64,000 bases of DNA from Brevundimonas vesicularis NBRC 12165 (GTDB lineage Bacteria; Pseudomonadota; Alphaproteobacteria; Caulobacterales; Caulobacteraceae): NCBI RefSeq assembly GCF_001592205.1, contig NZ_BCWM01000008.1, forward strand, positions 102,456-166,455, read 5' to 3'. Made by a program: the position numbers and the translations under genes. This document shows positions 17,901 to 28,597 of the stretch, piece by piece. The notes beneath the pieces were generated by a model. That model had not been told where the DNA came from and did no database searches. It was given only the letters and a program-made list of their open reading frames with translations. Numbering within the stretch: the first letter of the stretch is position 1; every line of letters begins with the position of its first letter.

Positions 17901-17980
17901 TGCGCGAACGAAGGCGCAGCGACGGCCAGAACGCCGGCAAGAATCGTCGTCCCAAAAAGATATTGTCGTTTCAAATGCAT
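14921..17980 (-). CDS. TonB-dependent outer-membrane receptor
   Basis: A 1019-residue outer-membrane receptor expected to import a scarce substrate with energy from TonB-ExbBD. The start MHLKRQYLFGTTILAGVLAVAAPSFAQ is a signal peptide; I use it rather than an upstream in-frame ATG that would bury it. A TonB-box-like EVGEIVVTGSRI near residue 36 leads into the plug (about 40-190: VNLRNLGEDRTLVLVNGRRF, GGASSIYGSDALAGVVNIIT). The rest is a 22-strand-type barrel ending in GLGRRFVMGARVSF, with the terminal aromatic residue used by the BAM complex. The substrate is unknown; it belongs to the large receptor class common in Caulobacterales. It has its own upstream region with a palindrome and its own terminator, inside the ftsA-ftsZ gap. 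Base composition by eye is less GC-rich than in ftsZ, which may reflect residue use. Confidence 0.92.
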   Translation of the reverse strand: MHLKRQYLFGTTILAGVLAVAAPSFAQSTSGSQDATEVGEIVVTGSRIVRPNQDAPTQVQVVSSEAIENTGEVNLGEILRTLPAAGVSSLTPTNSNFFTQGNGVATVNLRNLGEDRTLVLVNGRRFVAGLPGTQVVDFNSLPTEFIDRVDVVTGGASSIYGSDALAGVVNIITDKDYEGFQLFGQYGITDRGDRENYKVGTKFGSNFADDRGNFVGTLSYQENKAVYARDRADRGMDRDGLGGLNFADGTFGETRYFFGSSFIPRGVAIVPGIGLNNSNRVYEPTTGAQRPYAAATDGFNRQGSRQLYVPNTALQFSGQALYDFNDNNRFFFEGSYYRGQTKSDIEPSPVSGADIFRDAQDVGLNPQCSATGCLYGIPLVSAIVPESIRQAVRDRTPGLTDAQRVVGFQRRMTEFGNRQNEATRDLFRVVAGLEGELPGSMNLKYEISGNWGRSSEQQLTNGGILKDRLINTLDVVDTGGGVLACRNIAERARGCTPFRIFEEGGASQGVVNYIKVQNSFDSFVDQKVLNGFLSGDLFELPAGPIQFVVGSEYRREESRNTPDSTLQQGLASGNIAPETKGDFKVIEGFAELRVPLLRDMPFAHQLDLNLSGRLSDYSTVGNTEAWAASLEYMPTDWIKFRSQYSVAVRAPNISELFSGRSQTFPTNLDPCRGLTTSGGQAAFTNTRVDIANPSNVAASGVNASTIGSDQARACLADPTLAARVARDGVFAQTQAEAQGTGGFNSGNPNLSQEKSTSITGGVLFNADWYDWLSPFSLSVDYFNIEIDDIIANLARGTSLNECYVNSGGVYNASSPFCQSVIRYASGTAQVGAMRELNSQTQNLGTFKTSGIDVQASYTFDFDNFPVTRNFGGNWGTLVASLTYQHLDEYKTSPLPGAELVESAGTTGLSKNKAQLDLLYRRNALTVSWQTQFVGESCYFDLDDCADNDVSGYIGLKTFSDLQVRYAVTPKATVFAGVDNIFDEYVYIGQGYGQPTGWTTEPAVYDGLGRRFVMGARVSF

Positions 17981-18163
17981 TTTGTGGCCCCAATGGAATG
18001 TAGCGAACAACAGCAATCCACACCCCAATCCCGGATGCGCGCTTGAGCGTCTCGTCTAATGCATTCCAACGGAACGGCAAGCTTTGTGACCGAAATCCGG
18101 CCACCACGCGTCGGGACTGTTACAGTCGAGCAACAGTTTGATTTCGGAAAAATGCAATCGGAT

Positions 18164-18184
18164 TGCGTGTACAGCGTACACGCA
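18164..18184. promoter_or_regulatory. Perfect palindrome upstream of the TonB-dependent receptor (candidate operator)
   Basis: TGCGTGTAC (18164-18172) and GTACACGCA (18176-18184) form 9-bp perfect arms with a 3-bp centre. It lies 184 bp upstream of the receptor start and 73 bp past the ftsA stop. The minus-strand flank is ATCCGATTGCATTTTT, so an ftsA terminator role is possible, but the T run is about ten bases away; an operator fits better. Confidence 0.45.
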
Positions 18185-18257
18185 GCCGGTGTTTGCCGTG
18201 ACGCCTCAAAAGATTATCGGCGCCCTCACGAGGAGCGCCAAGCGCCAAGTGCTCGTG

Positions 18258-19592
18258 TCAGAGATTATCTCTGAGCCAGCCAGCCACACGTCCCACCACG
18301 TTTCCACGGTGGATTCGCGGCGCATCCGCAGCGGTGATCTGGCGCGCCATCAGCTTCCTGGCCGACACCGCCTCGCGCGGGCCGTAGGCGGCGCGGAGAA
18401 GGACGCCCGCGGTGGCGCAGAAGGCGGGGCCGGAGGCGGCGTCGGCCAAATGTGGCGCCCGTTGGGGTTTTCCGAGGCGGACGGGACGGTCGAAGACGCG
18501 TACCGCCAGCTCACGCACGCCGTTAAGCTGGCTGGCCCCGCCTGTCAGAACGAGGCCCGCGCCGGGCTCCAGGCCGACGCCGGCATTTTTCAGCCGATCA
18601 CGGAGCAGTTCGAGGGTTTCCTCGACGCGGGGGGCGATGACGGTCTTCAGCATGGCGCGCGGGACGATGACGGGTCCCGCCGAGGCGTCCTCGCCGCGCG
18701 GCGGGGCCTCCAGCATTTCGCGGTCTTCGTTGGCGCTGGCCATGGCCGAGCCGTGAAGGGTCTTGAGCCGTTCGGCGCCGGCCTTGGACGTCGACAGGCC
18801 GCGCGCGATGTCCGAGGTGACGTGGTCGCCGCCGACGTTCAGACTTTCGATATGCAGCAGGGAGCGGCCGCCCCAGACGGCGGCGCTAGTCGAGCCGCCG
18901 CCCATGTCGATGCAGACGGCGCCCAGGTCCATCTCGTCCTCTTCCAGCGCGGCCAGGGACGAGACGACGGGTGCGGCGGCGACGCCTTGCAGGTCGAGGT
19001 GAGCCAGCTCCAGGCAGTGGCTGAGGGTCGTAAAGACGTTCTCGGCCATCGAGACGACCAACAGATCAAGCCCCAGAGAACCGCCCCGCATCGAACGCGG
19101 ATCATGCACGCCCCGCGCGCCGTCGACCGACCAGGCGATGGGCAGGACGTGGATCGGGCGACGGTTGGGCAGGCGGATCTGGGCCAGAGCCATGCCGATG
19201 GCGCGCGCCAGATCGGCGTCGCCGACCGGATTGGCGCCAAGCGAGACGCGGGCCTGCACCCGGTGGCTGGCCATTTGGCCGATAGCCGTGGTGACGACGA
19301 CGCCGGAAACCGGGCTCTGGGCGGCGCGCTCGGCGCGTTCGACGGCGTGACCGATGGCCTGGGCGGCCTCATCCATGTTGATGATCGCCCCGCCCCTCAC
19401 GCCCTTGGACTGGACGTGGCTGGCGCCCGCGACGCGGATGGTGCGGTCTGCGTGACGCACGCCGTCCGGCTTCATGATGAAGCACGAGACCTTGGACTGG
19501 CCGATGTCCAGCGCAGCGACCACGGGCGCACGACCGGCGCGAGGATCAATGCCCCGACCGTGATCATTCGCCGCGCCGCGTTGCTTGGTCAT
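18258..19592 (-). CDS. ftsA: Cell division protein FtsA
   Basis: A 444-residue actin-like ATPase that tethers FtsZ to the inner membrane. Actin-family blocks are visible: phosphate 1 VVAALDIGQSKVSCFI near residue 24, the 1C-domain region with IHVLPIAWSVDG near 146, phosphate 2 GAVCIDMGGGSTSAAVW near 223, and the adenosine motif LVLTGGASQLNGV near 349. The last residues NVVGRVAGWLRDNL form the amphipathic membrane-targeting helix. I place the start at the ATG at 19592 (MTKQRG). The region upstream of that codon overlaps ftsQ, which ends at 19606. About 3.6 kb separates its end from ftsZ. Confidence 0.94.
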   Translation of the reverse strand: MTKQRGAANDHGRGIDPRAGRAPVVAALDIGQSKVSCFIMKPDGVRHADRTIRVAGASHVQSKGVRGGAIINMDEAAQAIGHAVERAERAAQSPVSGVVVTTAIGQMASHRVQARVSLGANPVGDADLARAIGMALAQIRLPNRRPIHVLPIAWSVDGARGVHDPRSMRGGSLGLDLLVVSMAENVFTTLSHCLELAHLDLQGVAAAPVVSSLAALEEDEMDLGAVCIDMGGGSTSAAVWGGRSLLHIESLNVGGDHVTSDIARGLSTSKAGAERLKTLHGSAMASANEDREMLEAPPRGEDASAGPVIVPRAMLKTVIAPRVEETLELLRDRLKNAGVGLEPGAGLVLTGGASQLNGVRELAVRVFDRPVRLGKPQRAPHLADAASGPAFCATAGVLLRAAYGPREAVSARKLMARQITAADAPRIHRGNVVGRVAGWLRDNL

Positions 19593-19605
19593 GTCTCTAT
19601 GGTCC

Positions 19606-20493
19606 TTAGGCGTCGCCGGCGGGTCGCACGGCGACCTCGTCGGGGGTTCTGAGATCGACGCGGGCGAAGCCCAGGTCGAGCAGGCGTTCGCGCTGGTCCA
19701 GCGCATCGAGGCGGATCAAAGCCGCCTCCTGTTCGGTGGCAGGCAGTTGGATCAGGCTGCCGTCCTTCAGACGCAGGTCCCAGCGGCGCTCGTCCACGCG
19801 CACCAGGGCGTCCACCATCCCCATCAGTCGCGGGCGTTGGGCCAGCAGTGGCAGGATTTCGCCCGCCGCCACATCGGCGCCCTTGCCCACGACGAGCGGC
19901 AAGGTCGGATAGCGACGCGCGTCCGCGCCGTCGATGACTTGGCCCCGGTTGTCGATGACCTTGATCTGACCGGCCTCCTGCCAGACGGCCAGGCGGTCGT
20001 GTTCCTTGACCTCGATGATCAGAGTGTCGGGCAACAGGCGCACCACGCGCGCTTCCTTGACCCAACCCACGCCCTGAACTCGCGTGCGAATGGCGTCCAG
20101 ATCCAGGCTGGTGATCGGCTGACCAGAATACAGGCCGAGCGCGCGCTGGATCGCCGGCTCGGCCTCGGGCGAGGCGCCGGTGATGTGCACCCGCTTGAGC
20201 GTCAGGCCCATGCCGGCCGTCACATTATCCAGGCCATGCGAAACCGAGGCGCCGATCCGCTCGGCGCGGGCGCCCGTGGCCAGAACCCCGACCAGCAGCA
20301 GCGCGCCGGCGCCCAGGGCGATCACGGCGGTGCGTGGCGAAATATCGACACGGCCGATGGCGGCCATCTTGCCGGGAACGGCGGACGCGTTCTGGGCCCC
20401 GCTGCGCGACCGTCCCCCGCCTTTGGAAGCCGAACCGCGCTGTGGAGCCTGATTAGAACCCTGTCGCCGACCGCCGCGAACTACCGCGGGCAT
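19606..20493 (-). CDS. ftsQ: Cell division protein FtsQ
   Basis: A 295-residue bitopic divisome protein linking FtsL/FtsB to other division proteins in the periplasm. A long basic Gly/Arg/Ser-rich cytoplasmic tail is followed by a transmembrane helix ([21 protein letters not shown], about residues 54-74), the POTRA domain ([25 protein letters not shown] and onward to [27 protein letters not shown]) and the FtsQ beta domain. I use the ATG at 20493 because GGAGG sits eight bases before it; an upstream GTG (20514) lacks this. It overlaps the end of ddl by 13 nt and precedes ftsA by 13 bp. Confidence 0.92.
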   Translation of the reverse strand: MPAVVRGGRRQGSNQAPQRGSASKGGGRSRSGAQNASAVPGKMAAIGRVDISPRTAVIALGAGALLLVGVLATGARAERIGASVSHGLDNVTAGMGLTLKRVHITGASPEAEPAIQRALGLYSGQPITSLDLDAIRTRVQGVGWVKEARVVRLLPDTLIIEVKEHDRLAVWQEAGQIKVIDNRGQVIDGADARRYPTLPLVVGKGADVAAGEILPLLAQRPRLMGMVDALVRVDERRWDLRLKDGSLIQLPATEQEAALIRLDALDQRERLLDLGFARVDLRTPDEVAVRPAGDA

Positions 20494-21422
20494 GAGGCGT
20501 CCTCCACCATCCACCGAACCAGATCGTCATAGCTCATCCCGGTATGGGCGGCCTGCTCGGGCGCGAGCGAAGTCGGGGTCATGCCGGGCTGGGTATTGAC
20601 CTCCAACAGGACCAGATCGTCCTTAACATCATCATAACGGAAGTCGGATCGCGACACGCCGCGGCAGCCCATGGCGACATGCGCCGCCTCCGCCTGACGC
20701 AGCGCCTGTTCGAACACATGCGGCGGCAGGACGGCCGGCAGGACGTGCACCGATCCGCCCGGCGCATACTTGGCCTCATAGTCATAGAAGCCCTTGGTCG
20801 GGGTGATGTCGGTGACCGTCAGGGCGCGCGGTCCGGCCGGTTCGCCCAGCACGGTGACGCACAGCTCCTTGCCGGCGATATAGGGCTCGACGACGACCTG
20901 CTCGCCGTAAGCCCAGCCCGGCTCCCCCACTTCGGAAACCGGACGGTTGGCGCCTTCGCGCACCAGGAAGACGCCGACCGACGAGCCCTCGGCATTCGGC
21001 TTAACCACATAGGGCGGGTCGATGACGTGGCGGCTGGCGACTTCGTGACGATCGTAGAGACCACCGCCCGGCACCTTAATGCCGGCCGCCCGCAGCACGG
21101 CCTTGGACTTGTCCTTGTCCATCGCCAGGGCAGAGGCCAGCACGCCGGAATGGGTGTAGGGAATCCGCAGGGTCTCCAGCACGCCCTGAACACAGCCGTC
21201 TTCGCCCCAAGCGCCGTGCAGACAGTTCAACACCACATCGGGCTTGATCAGACCCGAAAGCACATTGGCCAGGTCGCGCCCGGCGTCCACACGACTGACG
21301 CGCACGCCCTGCCGCTCAAGCGCCTGCGCGCACTGCTCGCCCGACGAGAGGGACACCTCCCGCTCTGCGGAAAGGCCGCCCAGTAGGACGGCGACATGAA
21401 GATCTTTGAAATCGCGGGCCAT
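20481..21422 (-). CDS. ddl: D-alanine--D-alanine ligase
   Basis: A 313-residue ATP-grasp enzyme making the D-Ala-D-Ala dipeptide for MurF; DdlB-like in length. Motifs: [19 protein letters not shown] at 10-28, [16 protein letters not shown] near 65, [16 protein letters not shown] near 139 for ATP binding, and the C-terminal magnesium motif [33 protein letters not shown]. All key residues appear intact. A 78-bp gap separates it from murB, the only sizeable break in this part of the cluster. The gap holds a CtrA-like sequence, so ddl-ftsQ-ftsA may have its own promoter. Confidence 0.95.
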   Translation of the reverse strand: MARDFKDLHVAVLLGGLSAEREVSLSSGEQCAQALERQGVRVSRVDAGRDLANVLSGLIKPDVVLNCLHGAWGEDGCVQGVLETLRIPYTHSGVLASALAMDKDKSKAVLRAAGIKVPGGGLYDRHEVASRHVIDPPYVVKPNAEGSSVGVFLVREGANRPVSEVGEPGWAYGEQVVVEPYIAGKELCVTVLGEPAGPRALTVTDITPTKGFYDYEAKYAPGGSVHVLPAVLPPHVFEQALRQAEAAHVAMGCRGVSRSDFRYDDVKDDLVLLEVNTQPGMTPTSLAPEQAAHTGMSYDDLVRWMVEDASCPR

Positions 21423-21448
21423 GACGCCTTGGATTGGGGCCTACATGT

Positions 21449-21463
21449 TTAACAGGCCGTCAA
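21449..21463. promoter_or_regulatory. CtrA-like site upstream of ddl-ftsQA
   Basis: TTAA-N7-TCAA at 21449-21463 differs by one base from TTAA-N7-TTAA and lies 27 bp before the ddl start. CtrA is known to control ftsQA transcription in Caulobacter; binding here is inference from a short degenerate motif. Confidence 0.3.
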
Positions 21464-21500
21464 CCATTCACGTCCGCCGGCTATTTTTGCGCGGGATTTT

Positions 21501-22403
21501 TTATCCCGCTCGGCCGATCCGCTTGATTTCCCACTCCAGCTGAACGCCGGTCTTGGCCAACACATCGGCGCGAACCGCCTCGCCCAGGCCTTCGATGTCG
21601 GCGGCTGTCGCCTCGCCGGGATTGATAATGAAGTTGGAGTGCAGTTCGCTGAACTTGGCCCCACCGCCCGTCTCGGTGTGCAGCTTGCCGCGCCATCCGG
21701 CCTCATCCACCAGCTTCCACGACGAATGGCCCTCGGGGTTCTTGAACGTCGAGCCGCCCGTCTTCTCGCGGATCGGCTGGGTGGTCTCGCGACGGCTGGT
21801 GATCTCGGAGATCCGGGCCGCTACCGCCTCGGGTTCGTCAGCCGCGCCGCGATAGGTCGCCTCGATCCAGACGATGTCGGCCGGCGCCCGGGAATGGCGA
21901 TAGGTGTAGCCGAAGTCGGCCAGATCGTAATCGACCCGCTCGCCCGCCCGCGTCAGGCCCCAGGCCGAAACCAAAACGTCCTTGGTCTCGGAGCCGTAGC
22001 AGCCGGCGTTCATGGTCAGGGCGCCGCCGATCGTTCCCGGAATGCCGGCGTAGAATTCCAGCCCGGCAATCCCCGCCTTGGCGCTGGCCTTGGCGACCAT
22101 CGAGTCCAGCGCGCCCGCGCCGGCCGTGACCGTGTCGCCGTCCGTCGTGATCTGCGCCCACGGGCGGCCCGCCAAGCGGATCACCACGCCCTCGACCCCG
22201 CCGTCACGGACGATGACGTTCGATCCGACGCCTAGAACCGTCACCGGCACGGCCGGGTCCAACGCCTTCAGGAAATCCGCCAGATCCGCGGCGTCCGCTG
22301 GAATGAACAGGGCCTCGGCCGCGCCGCCTACCCGGAACCAGGTATAGGGCGCCAGCGGCTCGTTCCGCAGCAGCTTGCCGCGCACTTCGAGCAGAGCGAT
22401 CAC
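21501..22403 (-). CDS. murB: UDP-N-acetylenolpyruvoylglucosamine reductase
   Basis: A 300-residue FAD enzyme that reduces UDP-GlcNAc-enolpyruvate to UDP-MurNAc. The FAD-binding fold is recognisable from [16 protein letters not shown] at 20-35, [14 protein letters not shown] near 56-69, and [23 protein letters not shown] near 117-139; the serine proton donor lies in [10 protein letters not shown] near residue 229. It starts at a GTG whose last bases overlap the murC stop (GTGA), so translation is coupled. A short hairpin (GCGGGAT, five-base loop, ATCCCGC, 21491-21509) spans its stop codon but has no T run. Confidence 0.94.
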   Translation of the reverse strand: MIALLEVRGKLLRNEPLAPYTWFRVGGAAEALFIPADAADLADFLKALDPAVPVTVLGVGSNVIVRDGGVEGVVIRLAGRPWAQITTDGDTVTAGAGALDSMVAKASAKAGIAGLEFYAGIPGTIGGALTMNAGCYGSETKDVLVSAWGLTRAGERVDYDLADFGYTYRHSRAPADIVWIEATYRGAADEPEAVAARISEITSRRETTQPIREKTGGSTFKNPEGHSSWKLVDEAGWRGKLHTETGGGAKFSELHSNFIINPGEATAADIEGLGEAVRADVLAKTGVQLEWEIKRIGRAG

Positions 22404-23812
22404 GCCAGGGTCTCCAACTGCGCCGGCAGGCCATAGGCCCAGCTGGTGATGTCGCCGGCGCCCAGCAGCACGACGACGTCGCCGGACTTGGCCTCATCCT
22501 TGATCAGGCGAGGCAGCACAGCGGCGTTCTCCAAGGCCTGGACGTGACGGTGGCCGTAGCGGCGCACTCCGTCGGCCAGGGCGTGCTTGTCCACACCTTC
22601 GATCGGTTGTTCGCCGGCCGGATAGACGTCGGCGACGATCACGCTGTCGGCGTCCGAGAAGCAGGTCGAGAACTCGTCCATCAGATCGCGCAGACGCGTG
22701 TAGCGGTGCGGCTGAACCACGGCGATAACCCGTCCGTCCGTCACCTGACGGGCGGCCTTCAGCACGGCGGCGATCTCGACCGGGTGGTGGCCATAGTCGT
22801 CGACGATTCGGACGCCGCCCACGACGCCCGTCGTGGTGAAGCGGCGCTTGACCCCGCCGAAGCCGGCCAAGCCGGTGCGGATCGCGTCGTCCGACACATC
22901 CAGTTCGCGCGCCACGGCGATCGCGGCCAGGGCGTTCGACACATTATGCCAGCCGGCCATCGGCAGATGGACGCCGGAGATCACATGGGTTTCGCCATTC
23001 TGGATGACCACGTCGAAGCGACAGCCGTCCGGCCCCATCTCGACATTGTCGGCCCGCACCATCGCCTGCGGATTGACGCCGTAGGTCACAAGCCGCCGGT
23101 TATCGATGGCCGCGACCAGCTTTTGAACCTCCGGATGGTCTAGGCAGACAGCGGCGAACCCATAGAAGGGTATGTTCTCGACGAAATCCACGAACGCCTT
23201 CCGCACCCCGTCGAAGTCGCCGTAGTGGTCCAAATGTTCGGGGTCGATGTTGGTGACGATGGCGACCGTCGATTTCAGGCGCAGGAAGCTGCCGTCCGAC
23301 TCGTCCGCCTCCACCACGATCCAGTCGCCGTCGCCGACCTTGGCATTGGTGCCATAGGCGTTGATGATGCCGCCGTTGACCACTGTGGGATCCAGGCCCG
23401 CCGCATCCAGCAGGGCCGCCACCATAGAGGTCGTCGTCGTCTTGCCGTGCGTGCCGCCAACCGCGATCGAGAACTGCAGCCGCATCAGCTCGGCCAGCAT
23501 CTCGGCCCGGCGCACCAGCGGGATGCGGCGCTCGCGGGCCGCCTTCATCTCGGGATTGTCGGCCTTGACCGCCGTCGAATAGACCACCGCTGAAACGCCC
23601 TCGCCCACATGGGCGGCGTCGTGGCCGATGAAGATCTTGGCGCCGAGCTGTTCCAGCCGTTCGGTATTGGCGCTCGCCTTGGCGTCAGAGCCCTGCACCG
23701 AATAGCCGATCTTCAGCATGATCTCGGCGATGCCGCTCATGCCGATGCCGCCGATGCCGACGAAATGAACGGGACCGAGGTCGAACGGGACGGGGCGTAG
23801 GCGTGCGATCAT
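22400..23812 (-). CDS. murC: UDP-N-acetylmuramate--L-alanine ligase
   Basis: A 470-residue Mur ligase that adds L-Ala to UDP-MurNAc. The N-terminal Rossmann block [29 protein letters not shown] (residues 15-43), the ATP P-loop [26 protein letters not shown] near 107-132, DESDGSFL near 165, and [10 protein letters not shown] near 339 are diagnostic of MurC. I start at [13 protein letters not shown] (ATG 23812); in-frame codons upstream are rich in arginine and unlike the family. In the usual dcw order murG lies immediately upstream; here murG is 18.8 kb away and murC instead faces the divergent katE gene. Confidence 0.95.
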   Translation of the reverse strand: MIARLRPVPFDLGPVHFVGIGGIGMSGIAEIMLKIGYSVQGSDAKASANTERLEQLGAKIFIGHDAAHVGEGVSAVVYSTAVKADNPEMKAARERRIPLVRRAEMLAELMRLQFSIAVGGTHGKTTTTSMVAALLDAAGLDPTVVNGGIINAYGTNAKVGDGDWIVVEADESDGSFLRLKSTVAIVTNIDPEHLDHYGDFDGVRKAFVDFVENIPFYGFAAVCLDHPEVQKLVAAIDNRRLVTYGVNPQAMVRADNVEMGPDGCRFDVVIQNGETHVISGVHLPMAGWHNVSNALAAIAVARELDVSDDAIRTGLAGFGGVKRRFTTTGVVGGVRIVDDYGHHPVEIAAVLKAARQVTDGRVIAVVQPHRYTRLRDLMDEFSTCFSDADSVIVADVYPAGEQPIEGVDKHALADGVRRYGHRHVQALENAAVLPRLIKDEAKSGDVVVLLGAGDITSWAYGLPAQLETLA

Positions 23813-23895
23813 TTTCGCCTCATAAACGCCGCCTCGCCTCCTGCGAAGGGCGCGCCGCATACGGAGCGAACTTTTCTAAGGACGATCGGGCGCGG

Positions 23896-23915
23896 CTGTG
23901 CGCGAACTCGCACAG
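23896..23915. promoter_or_regulatory. Inverted repeat between murC and katE
   Basis: CTGTGCG (23896-23902) and CGCACAG (23909-23915) form perfect 7-bp arms around 6 bp, in the 182-bp divergent region, 79 bp upstream of katE and 83 bp upstream of murC. A dimeric regulator of either gene could bind; no family can be assigned. Confidence 0.35.
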
Positions 23916-23994
23916 AACTATTGCGCCTCCACCGAGTTGTCTTCGGGAACGCGCGCGGCTCCCGCTTGCGCCGCTGCTCCAAAGGACTCCCAAG

Positions 23995-26082
23995 ATGGCC
24001 AAGAACGCAAAGCCGGCCGGCGCGCCGACAATCGGCAACGCCGGCGAGGTGCACCAGACCGCCTCGACGCCTGAGACCCGCCTGACCACAAATCACGGGA
24101 CGCCGATCAGCGACAATCAGAACTCGCTCAAGGCCGGCCCGCGCGGCTCGACCCTGCTGGAAGACTTCATCCTTCGCGAGAAGATTCAGCATTTCGACCA
24201 CGAGCGTATCCCTGAGCGGATCGTCCATGCCCGCGGCTCGGCCGCCCACGGCTTCTTTGAACTGACCGACAGTTTGTCGGAGTTCACCACGGCCAAGATC
24301 CTGACCGAGGTGGGCAAGAAGACCGAGCTGTTCACCCGCTTCTCGACCGTCGCCGGCGGCGCGGGCTCGGTCGATACGCCGCGCGATGTGCGCGGCTTTG
24401 CGGTCAAATTCTATACGACCGAAGGCAACTGGGATCTGGTTGGCAACAACATCCCCGTCTTCTTCATCCAGGACGCGATCAAGTTCCCCGACCTGATCCA
24501 TTCGGTGAAGATGGAGGCCGACAAGGGCTATCCCCAGGCGGCCAGCGCTCACGATACCTTCTGGGACTTCATCGGCCTGATGCCCGAGAGCATGCACATG
24601 GTCATGTGGGCCATGTCCGACCGCGGCATCCCGCGCAGCCTGCGCATGATGGAAGGTTTCGGCGTCAACACCTTCCGGCTAATCAACGCCGAAGGCGAGG
24701 CGACTCTGGTCAAGTTTCACTGGCGGCCCAAGCTGGGGACGCAATCGACCTGCTGGGACGAGGCGGTCAAGATCGCCGGCGCCGACCCCGACTATCACCG
24801 TCGCGACCTGTATGAGGCCATCGATCAGGGCGACTTCCCCGAATGGGAGTTCGGCGTGCAACTGTTCACCCAGGAACAGGCCGACGCCCTACCCTTCGAC
24901 ATTCTGGACGCCACCAAGCTGGTGCCGGAAGAAGATTATCCGATCCGCGTGATCGGCCGAATGGTGCTGGACCGCAACCCGGACAACTTCTTCGCCGAGA
25001 CCGAACAGGTCGCTTTCCTGCCGACCAACATCGTGCCTGGCATCGAATTTTCGGAAGACCCGCTGCTGCAGGGCCGGCTGTTCTCCTATCAGGACACCCA
25101 ACTCTCGCGCCTGGGCACGGTCAACTTCCACCAGATCCCGATCAACCAGGCCAAGGGCTGCCCCTTCCAGAACTTCCAGCGCGACGGTCATATGCAGATG
25201 GCCGTGCCCAAGGGCCGCGCCAACTATGAGCCCAACAGCCTGGCCGAGGCGGGCGAGGACGGCGGCCCGCGTGAAGATCCCAAGGGCGGCTTCAGCACCG
25301 CGCCCATCCCGGTCGAGGGCGAAAAGGTCCGGCTGCGCGCTGAAAGCTTCGCCGATCACTACAGCCAGGCACGGCTGTTCTTCCGCTCCCAGACCGAGAT
25401 CGAACAGGCCCATTTGGCCAGCGCCATCGTGTTCGAACTGTCAAAGGTGTCGCTCGCCCACGTTCGCGAGCGCGTTCTGGCCAATCTGCAGAACGTCGAT
25501 GAGACCCTGGCCCAGCGGGTCGCAGACGGCCTGAACCTGCCCCTGCCCAAGGCGTCGGACCCCGGTGTGGCGCCCATCGATCTGGACGCCTCGCCCGCCT
25601 TGCGCATCGTCGGCAAATATCCCGATACTCTTAAGGGCCGAAAGGTCGCCATCCTGGTCGCCGACGGTTCGGACGGCGCGGTCGTCGACGCCGTTCGTGC
25701 GACGGTCGAAGGCGACGGCGGCTCTGTCTTCATCGTCGCGCCCAAGATCGGCGGCGCCAAGCTGAAGGACGGCAAGACGCTGGCGGCCGACGGTCAGCTG
25801 GCCGGCAGCCCGTCGGTCCTGTTCGACGCCGTGGCGATCGTTCTGTCCGAGGACGGGTGTGCCCAGATGCTGAAAGAAGGCGCCGCAATCGATTTCACCA
25901 AGGACGCCTTCGGCCACCTCAAGGCCATCGGCCACACCGCTGAGGCCCAGCCCCTGTTGGACAAGGCGGGCGTCGAGCCGGATGCAGGCGTGATCGATCT
26001 GTCCAAGGACGCCACAGGCTTCCTCGCCCCCGCCCTCACCCGGCAGTGGGACCGCGAGCCCAAGGTGCGCATGCTGGCGTAA
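23995..26082 (+). CDS. katE: Large-subunit catalase (HPII/KatE type)
   Basis: A 695-residue haem catalase that dismutates hydrogen peroxide. It is a clade 2 large-subunit enzyme: the core (about residues 40-550) carries the active-site His in [16 protein letters not shown] near residue 77, the Asn in [21 protein letters not shown] near 147, and the proximal Tyr region [14 protein letters not shown] near 362. A C-terminal DJ-1/PfpI-like domain (about 545-690: [28 protein letters not shown]) has no nucleophile cysteine at the usual place, as in HPII. I start at MAKNAKPAG (ATG 23995); the upstream in-frame stretch overlaps the murC promoter region and is unlike catalase. It is the first gene of the block that splits the dcw cluster. 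Confidence 0.95.
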   Translation: MAKNAKPAGAPTIGNAGEVHQTASTPETRLTTNHGTPISDNQNSLKAGPRGSTLLEDFILREKIQHFDHERIPERIVHARGSAAHGFFELTDSLSEFTTAKILTEVGKKTELFTRFSTVAGGAGSVDTPRDVRGFAVKFYTTEGNWDLVGNNIPVFFIQDAIKFPDLIHSVKMEADKGYPQAASAHDTFWDFIGLMPESMHMVMWAMSDRGIPRSLRMMEGFGVNTFRLINAEGEATLVKFHWRPKLGTQSTCWDEAVKIAGADPDYHRRDLYEAIDQGDFPEWEFGVQLFTQEQADALPFDILDATKLVPEEDYPIRVIGRMVLDRNPDNFFAETEQVAFLPTNIVPGIEFSEDPLLQGRLFSYQDTQLSRLGTVNFHQIPINQAKGCPFQNFQRDGHMQMAVPKGRANYEPNSLAEAGEDGGPREDPKGGFSTAPIPVEGEKVRLRAESFADHYSQARLFFRSQTEIEQAHLASAIVFELSKVSLAHVRERVLANLQNVDETLAQRVADGLNLPLPKASDPGVAPIDLDASPALRIVGKYPDTLKGRKVAILVADGSDGAVVDAVRATVEGDGGSVFIVAPKIGGAKLKDGKTLAADGQLAGSPSVLFDAVAIVLSEDGCAQMLKEGAAIDFTKDAFGHLKAIGHTAEAQPLLDKAGVEPDAGVIDLSKDATGFLAPALTRQWDREPKVRMLA

Positions 26083-26090
26083 GGTGAGGG

Positions 26091-27271
<1,181 letters not shown>

Positions 27272-27481
27272 GCCGCTGCGACCGCGCGTCGCGTAAGCCA
27301 CATCAATCACTTAGCCGGCAATCCGTCGCTAATACGTACGATTTCGCACACTCAGTATGGGTTAGCGTCGCTGTAACCCCGCGAAACCTATGTGAAAATT
27401 CATCAGCTGTGACGGAACTTCGCAGTTGCGAGAACATTGATGTCAACGGCCCGCCAGGATGCGGTGTCGGAGCACATCACC

Positions 27482-28597
27482 ATGAAAATCGCGCAGATCA
27501 CCCCGTTGTACGAGGCTGTGCCTCCCAAGCTGTACGGCGGTACGGAACGTGTGGTCGCGCATCTGACCGACGCCTTGGTCGAGCTGGGCCACGACGTGAC
27601 GCTGTTCGCCAGCGCCGACGCCCAGACCAAGGCGCGTCTTGTGCCCGTGCGCGATCAGGCGATCCGTCTGGATCCGGCGCCGTTGAAATCCGATCTCGCC
27701 GCCCACCTGTCGATGTTGGGCGAAGTGTTGGACCGCGCCGACGAGTTCGACGTCATCCACTTCCACACCGACATGGTCCACTTCCCGCTGTTCCAGAAAT
27801 ATGCGGACAAGACCCTGACGACCCTGCACGGCCGTCTGGATATGAAGGACCTGCCCGGCGTCTATGCGCGTTGGAGCGAGTTCGGGCTGGTCTCCATCTC
27901 CGACGATCAGCGTAAGCCGCTGCATTTCGCCAACTGGAAAGCCACCGTCCATCACGGCATGCCGGGCGAACAGTACATCTTCTCCCCGAAGTCCGAGGGC
28001 TATCTAGCCTTCCTGGGTCGCATCTCGCCCGAGAAACGCCCCGACCGCGCCATCGAGATCGCCACCAAACTGGGCAAGCGTCTGAAGATGGCCGCCAAGG
28101 TGGACGCCGCCGACAAACGCTATTGGGAAGAAGCGATCCGCCCATTGGTTGAGGGCAATCCGCTGATCGAGTTCATCGGCGAGATCGGCGACCATCAGAA
28201 GTCCGCCTTCCTCGGCGGCGCCGAAGCCCTGCTCTTTCCCATCGACTGGCCGGAGCCGTTCGGTCTGGTGATGATCGAGGCCATGGCCTGCGGCACGCCG
28301 GTGATCGCCTTCCGCTGCGGCTCGACGCCAGAGGTGATCGAAGACGGCGCCACGGGCTTCTTGGTCGACACGATGGAACAGGCCATCGCCGCCGCCGGAC
28401 GCGCGCATCTGCTGGATCGGGAGGCCATCCGCGCGCGCTTCGATCTGCGGTTTTCCGCCACGGCCATGGCGCGCCGGTATCTGGACGTTTACGGCGACCT
28501 GCTGGCGCGCCGTCCGTTTGCGGAGGCTGCCTTGGATGACGTCGTCACGCCCCTGCGCCCGTTGGTGGAAGACCGAAGCTTCGCTGCGATCGCCTAA
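27482..28597 (+). CDS. Family 4 glycosyltransferase
   Basis: A 371-residue GT-B glycosyltransferase of the GT4 family. The N-terminal domain opens MKIAQITPLYEAVPPKLYGGTERVVAHLTDAL with the conserved donor-side GG-(T/S)-E-R motif; the C-terminal domain has FLGRISPEKRPDRAIEIA near residue 178 and the E-x7-E motif in PEPFGLVMIEAMACGTPVIAF near 256. Acceptor and donor sugars are unknown. A glycogen-debranching-type gene lies 1.7 kb downstream, so a role in storage or osmolyte glucan metabolism is possible but unproven. I prefer the ATG at 27482 over one 15 codons upstream because the Rossmann strand starts there. Confidence 0.85.
   Translation: MKIAQITPLYEAVPPKLYGGTERVVAHLTDALVELGHDVTLFASADAQTKARLVPVRDQAIRLDPAPLKSDLAAHLSMLGEVLDRADEFDVIHFHTDMVHFPLFQKYADKTLTTLHGRLDMKDLPGVYARWSEFGLVSISDDQRKPLHFANWKATVHHGMPGEQYIFSPKSEGYLAFLGRISPEKRPDRAIEIATKLGKRLKMAAKVDAADKRYWEEAIRPLVEGNPLIEFIGEIGDHQKSAFLGGAEALLFPIDWPEPFGLVMIEAMACGTPVIAFRCGSTPEVIEDGATGFLVDTMEQAIAAAGRAHLLDREAIRARFDLRFSATAMARRYLDVYGDLLARRPFAEAALDDVVTPLRPLVEDRSFAAIA

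Noticed and set aside
21491..21509. Hairpin at the murB stop as a terminator
   Set aside because: The stem is only 7 bp and the minus-strand flank is A-rich rather than T-rich.
23935..23995. GGAAC upstream of katE as an EcfG (general stress sigma) -35 box
   Set aside because: No CGTT-like -10 at 16-17 nt, and it lies too close to the start codon.
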